From NCBI GenBank assembly GCA_021442155.1, contig CM038228.1:84956114-85020113 (forward strand): a stretch of 64,000 nt of DNA, in the 5' to 3' direction. A model generated the notes under the pieces. The model saw only the letters and a program-made list of their open reading frames with translations. It searched no databases and was not told where the DNA came from. Positions 1 through 11,777 of the stretch are shown here, in pieces. The DNA comes from Cymbidium sinense. Lineage: Eukaryota; Streptophyta; Magnoliopsida; Asparagales; Orchidaceae. Numbering within the stretch: the first letter of the stretch is position 1; the number at the start of each line of letters is the position of its first letter. The translations under genes were made by a program, and so were the position numbers.

Positions 1-1060
1 TAAAATAATTTTTAGATATTTTGAATAATTTTAAAAATAATAATTATAATTAAACATATTTTATTTTAAAATAAAATATAAAATAAAATAAAATAAAAAT
101 ATAAAGTGAAAAATAAAAATAATAGTGATTTAAAAGAGAATAATATTTATATGTGCAGGGGAGATTATAAAAGATAAAAAAATTATATTGTAGGTTAATA
201 AAATATCTATTTACCATAGTTGATGGATTTATCTAATATAAATTTTAATTGATTATTCAAATATTATATTTATCTTAAAATAAATTTCAATATTTTAAGA
301 TTCATTAAAATCACTTTGTTTAATTGGATATTGCGATGCAAATTATTTTATTTATAGGCTGTCAAAGCACAGTTCATGCCCATAATTATCCATTTAACTA
401 CTAGTCTTATCCAAAACTATTAATTATAATTATTAGTATTTGCCTATTCTTATCACAACTAATCAATGCGATAGAATAAGCGATAACATTGGCGTTATCA
501 TTACCTTTGGCTTTCTTTAAATTATATTTTTCCTTCGGATTTATTTTTTGAATTTTAAAAGTATTTTTAATTTTTATTTTTAAAAATAATTAATATTATC
601 TTTAAAAATACTCATATTTTTTAAAATAATAATTACTACCAAATCTACTTTATTTTGAAACAAAATAAAAATAAAATAAAATTAAAATATAAAACAAAAA
701 ATTAAAAATAATCCCAAACACTCCCTAAAATGCACATAAATTCAATATGAGATATTATTATAAAATTTAATTAAAAAATGCATCATCTCTCTCGATTATT
801 TTCTTTTTATTTCATTAAAAAATAATAATGATTATAATGGTTAGTTTCTCTTAAAGTGTATTTCTAAATTTTAAAAAGTTTATCTGATGGATTTTTGGAA
901 AAATACTAAACTAGGTCTTATGGATTATTTGAGAGGGTGAACTTTTTATTAAATCTCTTAAGGCCTCGTGATGGCCTTAACTTTAATAGGAAGATATTAG
1001 ATATATGGTTGAAACTAATAGTTAATATTTAATTGATAGACTTCACATGATGATCTCTAT
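1..1060. other. AT-rich intergenic DNA, no gene seen
   Basis: Very AT-rich sequence with many stops in all frames and A/T-rich short words, especially runs of the type AAATAAAAT near 60-115 and 655-705. The words at 714-727 (CCCAAACACTCCCTAA) resemble the end of a MITE-type transposon, but I could not find a convincing opposite end. No coding potential, RNA gene or regulatory site could be supported. Confidence 0.6.
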
Positions 1061-1107
1061 ACATTTCCCTCCTATGATATAAATAAAATCTAAAAGAAGT
1101 TCTAATT

Positions 1108-1112
<5 letters not shown>

Positions 1113-1146
<34 letters not shown>

Positions 1147-1171
1147 ATATATATATATATATATATATATA
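1113..1171. repeat. (CT)n(TA)n compound microsatellite
   Basis: About 16 CT units followed by about 12 TA units. The same CT-then-TA arrangement opens E copies 2 (about 10649-10696) and 3 (61495-61559), so it belongs to the repeat rather than arising independently. Confidence 0.9.
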
Positions 1172-1303
1172 AGCTTCATGAACATTATTATCACTTTTAT
1201 CTTACTAAATTATTAAACCTAACTAATATTATGCCTAACTATAATTTGGTCATGTGAATATCAATTAGTTTGATTGATGAAAATCTTAAGAAATTATTAA
1301 GAT

Positions 1304-1592
1304 GTGTTTGAGACAGCTTTTTAGCTGCTATATTTTTTCAGAAAGCAGTCAAAAAATAAAACAACTTCATTTAACTACCAGTTTTTTTGCTATTTTTTTA
1401 AAAAAATTTATAGTGAAAAAATTATTTTGAGAACCAGAACGATTAGTGGTGACTATTAAAAAATTATTTTTAAAATTTTTTAAAAAGAAAAATATTTATA
1501 ATACAAACAACAATTTTTTTAAAAAATTATTTTCTCTGCAACAGCTTTACAACTAATTTTTTAAAATGCTACAACTATTCTAAATAGACCCT
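1304..1592. mobile_element. MITE-like insertion, TTA target site
   Basis: Extra ~290 bp in E copy 1 that is absent from copies 2 and 3. The ends form an imperfect inverted repeat: GATGTGTTTGAGACAGC on the left and, read from the right, GGGTCTATTTAGAATAGT. The insertion is flanked by TTA on both sides. A 3 bp TWA target duplication and G-rich GG(G)TCT-type ends are typical of PIF/Harbinger MITEs. It carries no transposase. Family assignment is inference from ends and target site only. Confidence 0.6.
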
Positions 1593-2375
1593 TAAATTTA
1601 AATTTTTCATGCACATAATAAAATTCCACACACTAGAGAAAACAAAAATCTATTATACGTTCAAGATTATATAACATGACATTGCCAAATAAATTATTTA
1701 TTTAATAGAAAATGCTTCATCATATCACACATAAACTAAAACGCTTATATCATGTCACACAAAATCTTCAAGATTAGTGTAAAATACTACTAATTTAATA
1801 TATTTATGTTGCCATACCATTAATTTTTTAATATAATTGTGTATTATAAAATGATTTATACATACTATTTTCTTTAACTCTATATTTGTGATCACAAGCA
1901 TCCTTATTTATATGTGAATATAGACACTTAGGATTGATTTTTATTGTCCCTAACCTCTATGATATAGTTTGATATGTTTTTATGATTGAAACATAATATA
2001 ATTTGCTTAATGTCTCAATATTTTCATGATTTTAAATGTTTTGATTATTGACAAAATTATGCATGAATATTATTTTTTTTAATTTTTGTTTATTATTTTG
2101 ATCAATTTCATGTGATTTATTCGACTTTACGATCAATATATTATAATTATATGCATTACTAATTCTAGGCAAAAAAAAAAAAAAAAAAATCTTTGAATGG
2201 ATGATCCAACTCATAAAAGATTTACATATGTATTATATAATATTTATTCATTTATATATCTAATTTCTAAATTTTAATATTTATTTATATAATATCTAAT
2301 TCTTTATATCATATCAAAAATATCACTAATATTAAATGCAAAATATATATTTTTATTATATATATATATATATCC

Positions 2376-2765
2376 AAAAGAAAAGCCAAAAGTTTCATTT
2401 AACAGACAGAAGATCTTAAAAATATCCTCACACAAACAGACAACAGAACAGACATACTTAGCCTCAATATTATTAAAGCCTGCGAGCAGAAGTTATATTA
2501 CTGCTATGCTTCCCACAGACTTTTGAATCTGCGGTTCAGACTAATTTACAGACTAATAAAGAAGACGACATAAAATTTGAATATAATTCATAAAAAAAAT
2601 AAATAAGTGAAGCTTCCTTCTTCTTTCCTACACTGTATTACAGTCGACAAATGGCTATAGTAAGACGAGAAAGCCTTGAGACAATTGAGAGTTTGCTTCC
2701 TTGAGTCAAATATATATGTGTATTTTATCTTTTTAAATGTTTTGTATTGTTGAATATTATTATAT
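2376..2765. other. Intergenic DNA with a CAGA-rich patch
   Basis: AT-rich spacer. At 2400-2560 there are repeated CAGAC/CAGAA words (AACAGACAGAAG, ACAGACAACAGAACAGAC, ACAGACTAATAAAG) that look like the ends of a small DNA transposon, but the borders are unclear. No gene seen. Confidence 0.4.
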
Positions 2766-2789
2766 GGGGGGGGGGGGGGGCGGGGGCGG
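2766..2789. repeat. G15 homopolymer with GC-rich tail
   Basis: Fifteen consecutive G (2766-2780), then CGGGGGCGG, in otherwise AT-rich DNA. Such G runs can form G-quadruplexes and are prone to length errors in sequencing. Confidence 0.9.
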
Positions 2790-2792
2790 TTT

Positions 2793-3003
2793 GTGAACTT
2801 TGAATTTATAGGGTTTAATATGAAATAAAATAAATTTAGTTAATTTTTAAAGAAATTTAGAATGCATGTAAATGTTATTTTTTGATTAATATAGGGTTTT
2901 AATGTGAACTTTGAATTTATAGGGGTTTAATATGAAATAAAATAAATTTAGTTAATTTTTAAAGAAATTTAGAATGCATGTAAATGTTAGTTTTTGATTA
3001 ATT
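2793..3003. repeat. 111-bp tandem duplication
   Basis: Two nearly identical copies, starting at GTGAACTTTGAATTTATAGG at 2793 and again at 2904 (period 111), each ending near AATGCATGTAAATGTTA. They differ at only a few positions (for example GGG versus GGGG), so the duplication is recent compared with surrounding repeats. Non-coding. Confidence 0.9.
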
Positions 3004-3458
3004 GCATCAACCTTACAACCTTTTTAAATATTATTTATTCATGATTATAGATACTAAATACAATCTTTATGATTTAATACTCCTCATTAAAAAAAATATC
3101 GCTTGCCGACATAGAATAATTGCCTAATCGATAACAATCTCTTGTATATAGGTGTCATTTATCATTTAGAATGGCAATAAATTGCTAAAAATTCTCTCTA
3201 AGTGAAGCTCAAGATTGCATGTTATTAAGATTTGCCCCTTTAATAATTAGTGTGATGAATAGAGATATAAATGAGTCAAATTTGAGCATGCTCCAATGTT
3301 ATTTTTATTTTTTGGTTCATTAATTTATCGAGTTGAACATGAATTGTTCATGAACTTAAAATTTGCTTGAAGATCGAATGTATATTCTAATATCTATATC
3401 TTGCAACATAAATGTATCCATACAAATATAAATGAATTGAGAATCAATTTATAGAATT

Positions 3459-3489
<31 letters not shown>

Positions 3490-3821
3490 TTTATAGTTAT
3501 AAATATAATTAAGCTATTATCAAGCTAAATATAATCTAGCAAGGTCTTATTCCTATTTGATTTGTTAAACATATGAGCTAATAAAACTCATCGAACACGA
3601 ACAATGGGCTTTTTCGATAGTCTTAATGACAAAGCTTGGTTTATGAGTCTCTTTTATGATAGAATAAGAAGTGGCTTATAGTGGAAAGTTCAATTAATGG
3701 AATCCTAAACTAGGAATAGACTTAGGTAATGTAAGCTAGTTAGGGTCAAACTATATTTAGATATGTAAACTAAATTTAAAGACATAATACTCAAAAATTG
3801 AATATTTACATATATATAACA
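3004..3821. other. AT-rich intergenic DNA
   Basis: No gene seen. Contains a (TA)n tract at 3460-3483. The words GTTCATGAACTT and CATCGAACACGAACAATGGG (3330-3610) resemble the GAACA/TGTTC-rich relics of small DNA transposons common in plants; a similar patch occurs at 9903-10060. Borders could not be set. Confidence 0.4.
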
Positions 3822-3985
3822 CTTTTTTTCTATGGATGTAAATATAAATTTCACTTTTAAAAAATTAATGACAAATATATTTTTAATGTGATATGAAAAT
3901 TTTATGTGATATTTATGTAAATATTAAAATTTAGGTGCTAGATATATCAATATATAAGAATTGTGTGGTATGCATATAAATCCCC
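3822..3985. repeat. Foldback (MITE-like) repeat M, partial copy
   Basis: Resembles one half of the inverted-repeat element at 6157-6388 when reverse-complemented: shared words are ATTAAAATTTAGGTGCTAGA, ATATATAAGAATTGTGTGGT and the central TTCACTTTTAAAAA. The left arm is eroded. No coding capacity. Confidence 0.5.
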
Positions 3986-4348
3986 TTTTTTTCCCAAACG
4001 TCATGGCCTTCTCACATCATTCAATAGGAAATGAAAGCTCTAGTTCTTTAATTCCTTATGAAATATATGTTTAGGGCTGCTTGCAACTTAATACAAGTTG
4101 TTCTATCATGAATCTCTTTGTTTATGCATAGAATTTATTTATCATTGATAAATTATTCATAATCAAAATAATCCACTAGTATGTTTATATAATCAAAGAA
4201 ATCGAAACAAAATCTTGTGCATTGACTTCCACTTGTGTGCTTACGTCTTAATATAAACACATGTTTTGAAATCTATGAATGCAAGTTCGATAAGATAAAT
4301 TACCTTCATACCGAAAGAAAGAATTATATGCATGCATAGAAAAGCATA

Positions 4349-4628
4349 GGCCCCATTTGGGGCGGCATTTCGCCTGAGGTGCGGTTCAAACCGCACTATT
4401 CGAGCATTTAGTACAATTACGATGGGGTTGTGTTTTGAAGAAGCTGTGGCGGGAAAGCTACATATTTTAACCTAACCTAGCCAAGTGTGATGGCGGACAG
4501 AAAAAACTTAGATTTGTTGAAAAATTTTTTTTGTAATACCTACCACAATTTCTTAGATGACAGCTTTTTCTACAGTAGCTTCACCACTTCCTTTTCATAC
4601 AACTACAAATGTTCCAATAGACCCATAA
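4349..4628. mobile_element. MITE-like element
   Basis: A ~280 bp, locally GC-richer segment beginning GGCCCCATTTGGGG and ending CCAATAGACCC. Read inward the ends are GGCCCCATTTGG and GGGTCTATTGGA, an imperfect terminal inverted repeat of the type seen in many plant MITEs. Its inner words (AGCTGTGG, CAGCTTTTTCTACAG, ACAACTACAAATG) resemble those of the insertion at 1304-1592, so the two may be distant relatives. No transposase. Confidence 0.5.
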
Positions 4629-4892
4629 TCTAAAATATTCATAATTAATTGGATTATGCAATTTGATAAATATAAACTATTTTTCTAAACAATTACCTTT
4701 AATCTAGCCTTGTTTTGATCTTTCCAAGTTGTATTTGATTAATAATAGCTTAAAGTACTAACATGAATTTACACAATTTAAATCAAACAAAAGGAAATTA
4801 TATTTGGAGAACAACATTTATATTTTGTAACAAAATAAATATTATTAGAACTTGATACCATATGCTACCAAATATCAAATACAACATAATAT

Positions 4893-4923
<31 letters not shown>

Positions 4924-6156
4924 GTGGTAACAAAATATCAAAGAATATTTTCAAATCTAGGATACAAGATGTTTTAATGGTTAGAATTTTCATAAAGGAT
5001 TTTAAGTTGAATAATCATTTATATATGTATGATAATAAGATTGAGTGGAGTAATCCATTTTTAACTTGCAAAATTAAATGTTCATATGTTCCATTGAGGG
5101 TGATAATGGGTGACTAGCTAGACCAAAAGCTTTTACTTATTGACATTTATCCTATACATTTCCCTTTCTATGATTAATAGTTTGTAAAAGTAGCATAAAA
5201 TTTTTGCTCTCTTAGCATCTTTTAATGATGGTAACAAGGGAGAAAATATCGATGGTTTTTTTTTGGAAGTGATCCCAAACTGTCCCTAACTAAATAAATA
5301 AATAAATAGAAGTTATTATGATGTAATTTGTAAGAATTCAAGTGAAATGAGTGAAATAGTGATGGTTTTTTTTTTTTTTTTTTTGGAAGTATAAGTGATT
5401 ACAAAATCATAGCAAACCATGTACCAAAAAAAAAAAAAAAAATTTAAAGTTTAAGGTAAAATTAGTTGAAAAAGAAAAACATGAGTACAAGAAATGTAGA
5501 TATAAAATTTTTTTTGAGATCTAATTGAGAAACATACACAAGAAATGTAGACATAAAGAAGTTTTAAGATCTAATTGAGAAACATACAATTTTAAGAGAG
5601 TGTACCTTAGTGGTGAGATGAAAATGAAAGAAAGTTGTTAATTTATAGTTGTTTTGAATATCATTAAGATCAACTACTACAACTCAATTATTAATTCACC
5701 TAAATCAATTTAAACACTAAATTATGGCAAGGAAATGCATGTTAAGCATAGTTCTACTAGATATTTGAGTTAGGCAAACAAAATCTATGTCTGAGATTAA
5801 AGAATATCAAAACCCCCAAAATTTCATACTTTAAGCTAAATAATTTGATTTTAACATCACACCAAGAAATATGATCTTGAATGATATGATGCCCAATCTT
5901 AATGTGTGTTATCTATGAGTGTTGGATTGGATTATTCATTAAGTTGTTGATGGTAATATAATTACAATTCAATATACTCTATTCTAAAAATATAATCTTC
6001 TAATGTTGTTATTTTAGTAAAAGCATTTGTGAAACAACATACTTTATCTCAATAGTAAATAAAATGGTGAAATGTTATTTCCTGTCAAAGTAAGGTATAA
6101 GTGATGATCCCAAAAATTAATATACATTGAATACTTTCTTGATTAATGTTAAAAAT
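4629..6156. other. AT-rich intergenic DNA with simple repeats
   Basis: No gene supported. It holds a (GT)n tract with a CGCGCG core (4892-4926), poly-T (about 5367-5384), poly-A (5425-5442) and a short repeated motif (GATCTAATTGAGAAACATACA at about 5518 and 5570). A 73-codon open frame starting in the GT tract is explained by the repeat itself. Confidence 0.5.
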
Positions 6157-6388
6157 ATTTACATACATAGCACACAATTCTTACGCATTTAAGTATCTCA
6201 TACCTAAAGTTTGATATTTATAAATATAACATTTTACCTATGCTTGAAAATGTTCATTTCACTTTAAAAAGTTAACGAGGGTCTTACTTTTGATGTAACA
6301 TTAAAGATTTGGGAGTTATTTATCTAATATTAAAGTTTAAGTGTTAAATATGTAAATATATAAGAATTATGCACAACATATGTAAATG
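6157..6388. repeat. Foldback (MITE-like) repeat M, best copy
   Basis: A 232 bp segment whose two ends are inverted repeats of about 65 bp: the left arm begins ATTTACATACATAGCACACA and the right arm, reverse-complemented, begins ATTTACATATGTTGTGCATA; both continue into (A)ATTCTTA. The centre holds TTCACTTTAAAAAGTTAACG. Related arms occur at 3822-3985, 7556-7957 and at the 3' ends of all three E repeats. Non-coding, so presumably non-autonomous. Confidence 0.65.
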
Positions 6389-6539
6389 ATCCTTAATTTT
6401 ACAGCTAGCAAAGTCAACATAAAAAAATGCAAAAAGATCACATGACATTGCATTCTTATAATATTGCAAACACAATAAAAAAGTGTAATAAAATATGTAA
6501 ATAACTTTAATACTATCAACTGAGATTGACTTAGCCCTA

Positions 6540-7085
6540 ACTTAATCAATTAACTAGGCCCATTTGACTACATTTGTTGATTGATCAATATTGACTCAAA
6601 TTGACACTTGAGTTCATCTTGAGTAAGGTTTAACGGATAATAAACATCTAAACTTGGACTCAATTTGGTTGAGTTAGTTGACTTGATGTTGGTGAATCTA
6701 AGTTGACTCATACTGACCCATTAGATTTTTAAACCCACTTAAACTTCATTTGTATCCTAAGTCCTTAGCTAGACTAGATCCAATCTAGGTTCACCTAACC
6801 TAGGCTAACCCAACACAGACCCAACTTGCCCCAATATAATTAGTTGGGATTAATTGACCTAATTAGGTTAATTGACTCACAATTGAACTAGCTTTGGCAT
6901 TCCTTAGATTATCCTAGACCTAAACTAGCTTAGCTGAGCCACTAGATCCAAACTTGAGCTTACCTTAATCCATCCCATTCTTAGTGGCACCCTCTCCTTA
7001 ACTAAGCTATCCAAACCCTAGAAATTCTAGTCCTCTCTAGTTAATCCAAGCTAGACTAACACCTCTCCTCTAAATTAACCTAATT
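6540..7085. repeat. Relict of TTGAC-rich LTR-like DNA
   Basis: Dense in words such as TTGACTCA, GGTTGAGTTAGTTGACTTGA and CTAACCCAACACAGACCCAA, the same lexicon that fills the first 3 kb of the LTRs at 11880, 19243 and 27808. No borders and no clear collinear match found by eye, so this may be an old LTR fragment or convergent low-complexity sequence. Confidence 0.35.
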
Positions 7086-7523
7086 GATAATGAGCATAGC
7101 CCAATGGACCATTAAACTCTTTAATTGATTTCTTTTGGGTACTCTAATGTATCACTCTCTGTCATGATGAAATTACCATTCCAATGGGGTCCCATTACCT
7201 TGAGATGATTTCGTTCACCTCGAAGCATATAATATTTTAAAAGATTAAGCCTCTATTGTAATATAAATATATCCTAATGCAAAGAATGTTTATTAAATAA
7301 ATGTTAGACAATTAATTTAACATTAACCTAAATAATCACCAACCTAAGATTAAATTTTAAACAATAGTTCAACACCATGATCAAAGCCTATGTTCAACTT
7401 GCGAAGCATTTATAAGCGTCCAAAATTATAAAAAGATCAATAGTTATGCCTCTAATAATTTCTCATAATGCATTTGCACACAATCTCTCGCCTTTATGCT
7501 TGTTAAAGCAATCATAAAAATTA

Positions 7524-7555
<32 letters not shown>
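7086..7555. other. Intergenic DNA, no gene seen
   Basis: AT-rich spacer ending in a (TA)n tract at 7527-7554. Nothing else could be supported. Confidence 0.5.
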
Positions 7556-7557
<2 letters not shown>

Positions 7558-7957
7558 AAATGATATATGTAAATATCAAATTTTAGATGATAGATATATA
7601 AATAGGTTAAAAAATATTTGCTATATAACACATAATTCTTACCTATTTATATATAACATCTAAAATTAGATATTTACTAATCTAACACTTATATATGTTT
7701 AAAAATGTGATTTTTTTTTGAAATATTTGAGCGAATTTAATCGTAAACTCATACGCACAATCCAAGACTTGAGCCTAAGATATCTTAATTGAAAACTAAA
7801 ACTTTCAACCACAAAAAGTGCATTTCACTTTAAAAAAAGTAGATGATGATGATATTTTTGATATGGTATTGATGTTTGGAGTGTTAAATATATAAAAAAA
7901 ATTAAAATTTAGATGTTAGATATGTAAATATATAATAATTGGATGATCTGAATGTAA
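7556..7957. repeat. Foldback repeat M, copy with internal insertion
   Basis: Left arm (about 7612-7680, GCTATATAACACATAATTCT) and right arm (about 7897-7957, TTAGATGTTAGATATGTAAA) pair as inverted repeats like those at 6157-6388. The middle is enlarged by about 100 bp (7705-7815) not seen in the other copy. An extra right-arm-like piece at 7556-7610 suggests nesting of two copies. A (TA)n tract follows at 7967-7990. Confidence 0.5.
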
Positions 7958-8060
7958 ATTTTCTTTTATATATATATATATATATATATGATAAAATATA
8001 TTTATAATCATTAAATAAAAATCAATAGATGATGACAAGCGGCTAACTCGACTAATCATG

Positions 8061-8068
8061 CACGTGGC
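8061..8068 (+). promoter_or_regulatory. G-box / ABRE-like motif upstream of the gene
   Basis: CACGTGGC lies 187 bp before the ATG at 8255. This is a G-box with an ABRE core (ACGTGGC), bound by bZIP and bHLH factors in plants. A single motif could be chance; its position in the proximal promoter is the only support. No convincing TATA box was found between it and the start codon. Confidence 0.35.
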
Positions 8069-8254
8069 ATCCGTGTGACATATGGTTTATATCATCACCT
8101 AGACATGCTTCTCCAAATACAAATAACCCAACGAACGAACTTTATTTACATCGTTGCCACTTTCCCTGATCATTATTAAAACCCTCCTAATCCCTTCTCT
8201 CCGTAAAATCATAAATATCTAATCAGCTCTAGTCGCTATACTTATCCATAAACC

Positions 8255-9519
8255 ATGCCGTCCCTCAACCCCGACTCTGCCTCCGCCGCCGCGGCCGCTG
8301 GAGAATACCCAAAGCACGATCTCGCGTCCTTCTGGCGCTCGTCCTTCTTCGCGAGACGTGCTGTCCTTCCGAGCCTCTCCTCCTCCTCCACCCTCCGGCC
8401 GCCCAGCCGGCGGTGCTCACGCATGGCACCTTCCTTGCCCACCTTATCGGCGTCCACCGCATCTTAACCCTATGGAGCGCTCCCCTCTCTGTCGCCCGTT
8501 TCGGCCTCTACCACTCAGCTTACTCTAATTCCTATGTTAACCTAGCCATCTTCGAGCCCGGCGCCACCTCTCGCGCCGCTCTCAGCCTCACCCTCGGTCC
8601 CTCCGCTGAGCGCCTCGTCCACCTCTTCTGCATCGTCCCCCGCCACGAAATCATCCACGATTTCCTCCTCTTGCGCTACTCCGACGCAGAGCTCGCTGAT
8701 CACCTCATCGCCTCCGCCGATTCAGCCCGCCGGGGGATCGACGAGCCCTGGCGCCACAAGATCAATTCCCTGCTCCCACCACAGGGGATCTCTGTTAAGC
8801 ACATCCGCACAGGGGAAGACGTTCTGGTTTCACGGCGGGTTATGGCGACGTTCCTCCTGATGACAATGGCTGATTTCAGCGAGCAGTTGTGTAATTTCCA
8901 GGATCGGCTCTTCAACAACGAAGACGGCCGGTTTGAGTTCAGTGGAAACAATGTTTCCGGAGCTCTGTGGCCGGGGGACGGACGACCTGGGTTATGGATG
9001 AATTCTATCTCGCGGATGGGGGCAATCTATAACCTCATAGTGAAGGAAGAAGAGATATACATGGAGGAGAAGCGGAGAGACGGAAGAAGAGTGGAAGAAG
9101 AAGATGAGGACATGGACCTGGTGATTCCGCCGGTGTTCGAGAGCTGCACGAGGGTTTTGGACACCGACGATCAGAAAACAGCGATGGACTTGTACTGTGA
9201 GGCGGTAGCCGGCGGCGGAGCCGGACACGGAGGGGACAAGACGGAAAAGCTGTTGAGGGAGAGCTGCGAGAAGAACCCATTCATCGGAGAGCCACATGTG
9301 GTTTTGGCGCAGGTTTATTTGGGAATGGAGAGGTGGGAGGAGGCGGAGAGAGAGGCGGAGAGAGGGCTGAGCCTGTTGTTGGAGTGGGGGAGTGCATGGG
9401 ATAAGAGGGTGACATGGGAGGGGTGGGTGGCTTGGGCTAGGGTTTTGCTCATGAAGGCTAAGGAGAAGGATTGGCCCAAGAATCCTTGGGGGATTCTTAA
9501 TCTTGGCTTGGTTCGATGA
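8255..9519 (+). CDS. DUF6817-family protein with TPR-like C-terminus (apparent frameshift)
   Basis: The only host gene seen. The frame opens at ATG 8255 (PSLNPDSASAAAAAGEYPKH) and stays open to about 8407, where it reads STLRPPS. The conserved continuation (VLTHGTFLAHLIGVHRIL) is in the next frame from 8410 to the TGA at 9517-9519. Joined, this is about 420 residues. The conserved part contains HSAYSNSYVNLAIF, ERLVHLFCIVPR, MTMADFSEQL, FSGNNVSGALWPGDG and GLWMNSISRMG, which I recognise from the DUF6817 family of plants. After an acidic linker (EEEDEDMD), residues near the end (NPFIGEPHVVLAQVYLGMERWEEAEREAERGLSLLLEWGSAWDKR, in pieces) form a TPR-like helical repeat. Molecular function is not established to my knowledge. 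High GC and lack of introns contrast with the flanks. The 1-nt loss (or 2-nt gain) around 8408 in a GC-rich stretch may be an assembly error or a real null mutation; the rest of the frame is intact over 369 codons, which favours error or a very recent loss. Confidence 0.85.
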
Positions 9520-10055
9520 AATTCGGGTATCAAAGAACCTCAAAATAAGAGTTCAGAAGTTATTACTAAAATCTTGAGTAAATCTCGTCTTCATCTTATG
9601 AACTTTAGTAAAAAAATGTACTTTGTGTATGTGCAGTACGTAAATGTGTACTTTAGAGTGCTGGAGTAATAAGTACGTATTTTATCAGTGTATAATAATT
9701 TTTCAATGACGCAATTTGTTGAGAAATTATCTATGTAATTTGTTTGTATTTTACATGTGGAAGGCAAGAGTGCACTATTAAGTATTCCTATACTCAATAT
9801 GATTGGATTATATGCTACATAATTGTGTACAACTTATGTATTTCATCAACATGAAATACACAATTGTGATTCTCTACTGAATTTGAGTGCAAAATATATA
9901 GGGTTGTCAAAAAAATTTATTGTTCACGGACAGTTTTTATTCGGTTCGTTCGTTAAACAAGAGAGTCGAAAGCGAATAAATATTTGAAACTCGATTTTTA
10001 AACAAGTCGAATATAAATAATCTTTCATTCGATCATGTTCGATTATATTTAGCAC

Positions 10056-10096
<41 letters not shown>

Positions 10097-10591
10097 ATTT
10101 CTATAAAAAATATGCATTTTTACTAATCACATATAATATTACAAGCATAATCTACTTCTAATAATAATTTCTCAAGTATGTGATGCTTTTATTTATGTTA
10201 TTAGTGATTACTTTTCTTGAAGTGTTTCATTATTAATGGATAAATGAGTATTTTGTGTGATTATGAATATATAAGTCCAGCATATCTATGATTTTGAATA
10301 ATTCTTGAAGATGCGTAGGACAAAAAAAAATCTTAATACAAATTGTATTTGGCTGATTTTAAAAATCAAATTTACTTTAATACTATTAATACTGAAAATT
10401 TTATATTTTAATAATCTCAAAATAAATTTAATAAATTAAAAGTAATTTTAATATAATTTATATTAGATATTAGTACAGTTTTTTATTTATCCAACCATCA
10501 TTTATATAAGAGTCTGCGAGATACATTTATAGTATAAATTAGTGTCTAAAAAATTATGATGAATATTATAAAAATTTTTTATAAGATAAAC
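9520..10591. other. 3' flank of the gene and intergenic DNA
   Basis: Probable 3' UTR directly after the stop, with several AATAAT-like words near 9668-9700 that could serve polyadenylation. At 9903-10060 a patch with TTCGGTTCGTTCGTTAAACA and CGATCATGTTCGA resembles relics of a small DNA transposon. A (TA)n tract is at 10059-10091. No gene seen. Confidence 0.45.

Positions 10592-11777
<1,186 letters not shown>

Larger units (their letters stand above)
1061..2375 (+). repeat. Dispersed repeat E, copy 1 (with MITE insertion)
   Basis: First of three copies of a ~1 kb non-coding repeat (others at 10592-11627 and 61487-62471). All copies share a (CT)n then (TA)n microsatellite start, the words AAACCTAACTAATATTATG and TGTGATCACAAGCATC, and a 3' end that looks like half of the foldback repeat found at 6157-6388. 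This copy carries an extra ~290 bp insertion at 1304-1592 and lacks two short segments (about 28 bp each) that copies 2 and 3 keep. It ends in (TA)n. No ORF of note, no LTR or TIR recognised, so its class is unknown; it may be a non-autonomous element or a segmental duplicate. Confidence 0.75.

Noticed and set aside
4896..5117. 73-codon frame at the GT microsatellite
   Set aside because: The start lies in the (GT)n tract, the remainder has no domain, and no promoter or neighbouring gene supports it.
8700..9543. Antisense frames of 81-183 codons opposite the host gene
   Set aside because: Shadows of a GC-rich coding region; composition is Pro/Ser/Leu-rich nonsense with no domain, while the + frame has clear family motifs.
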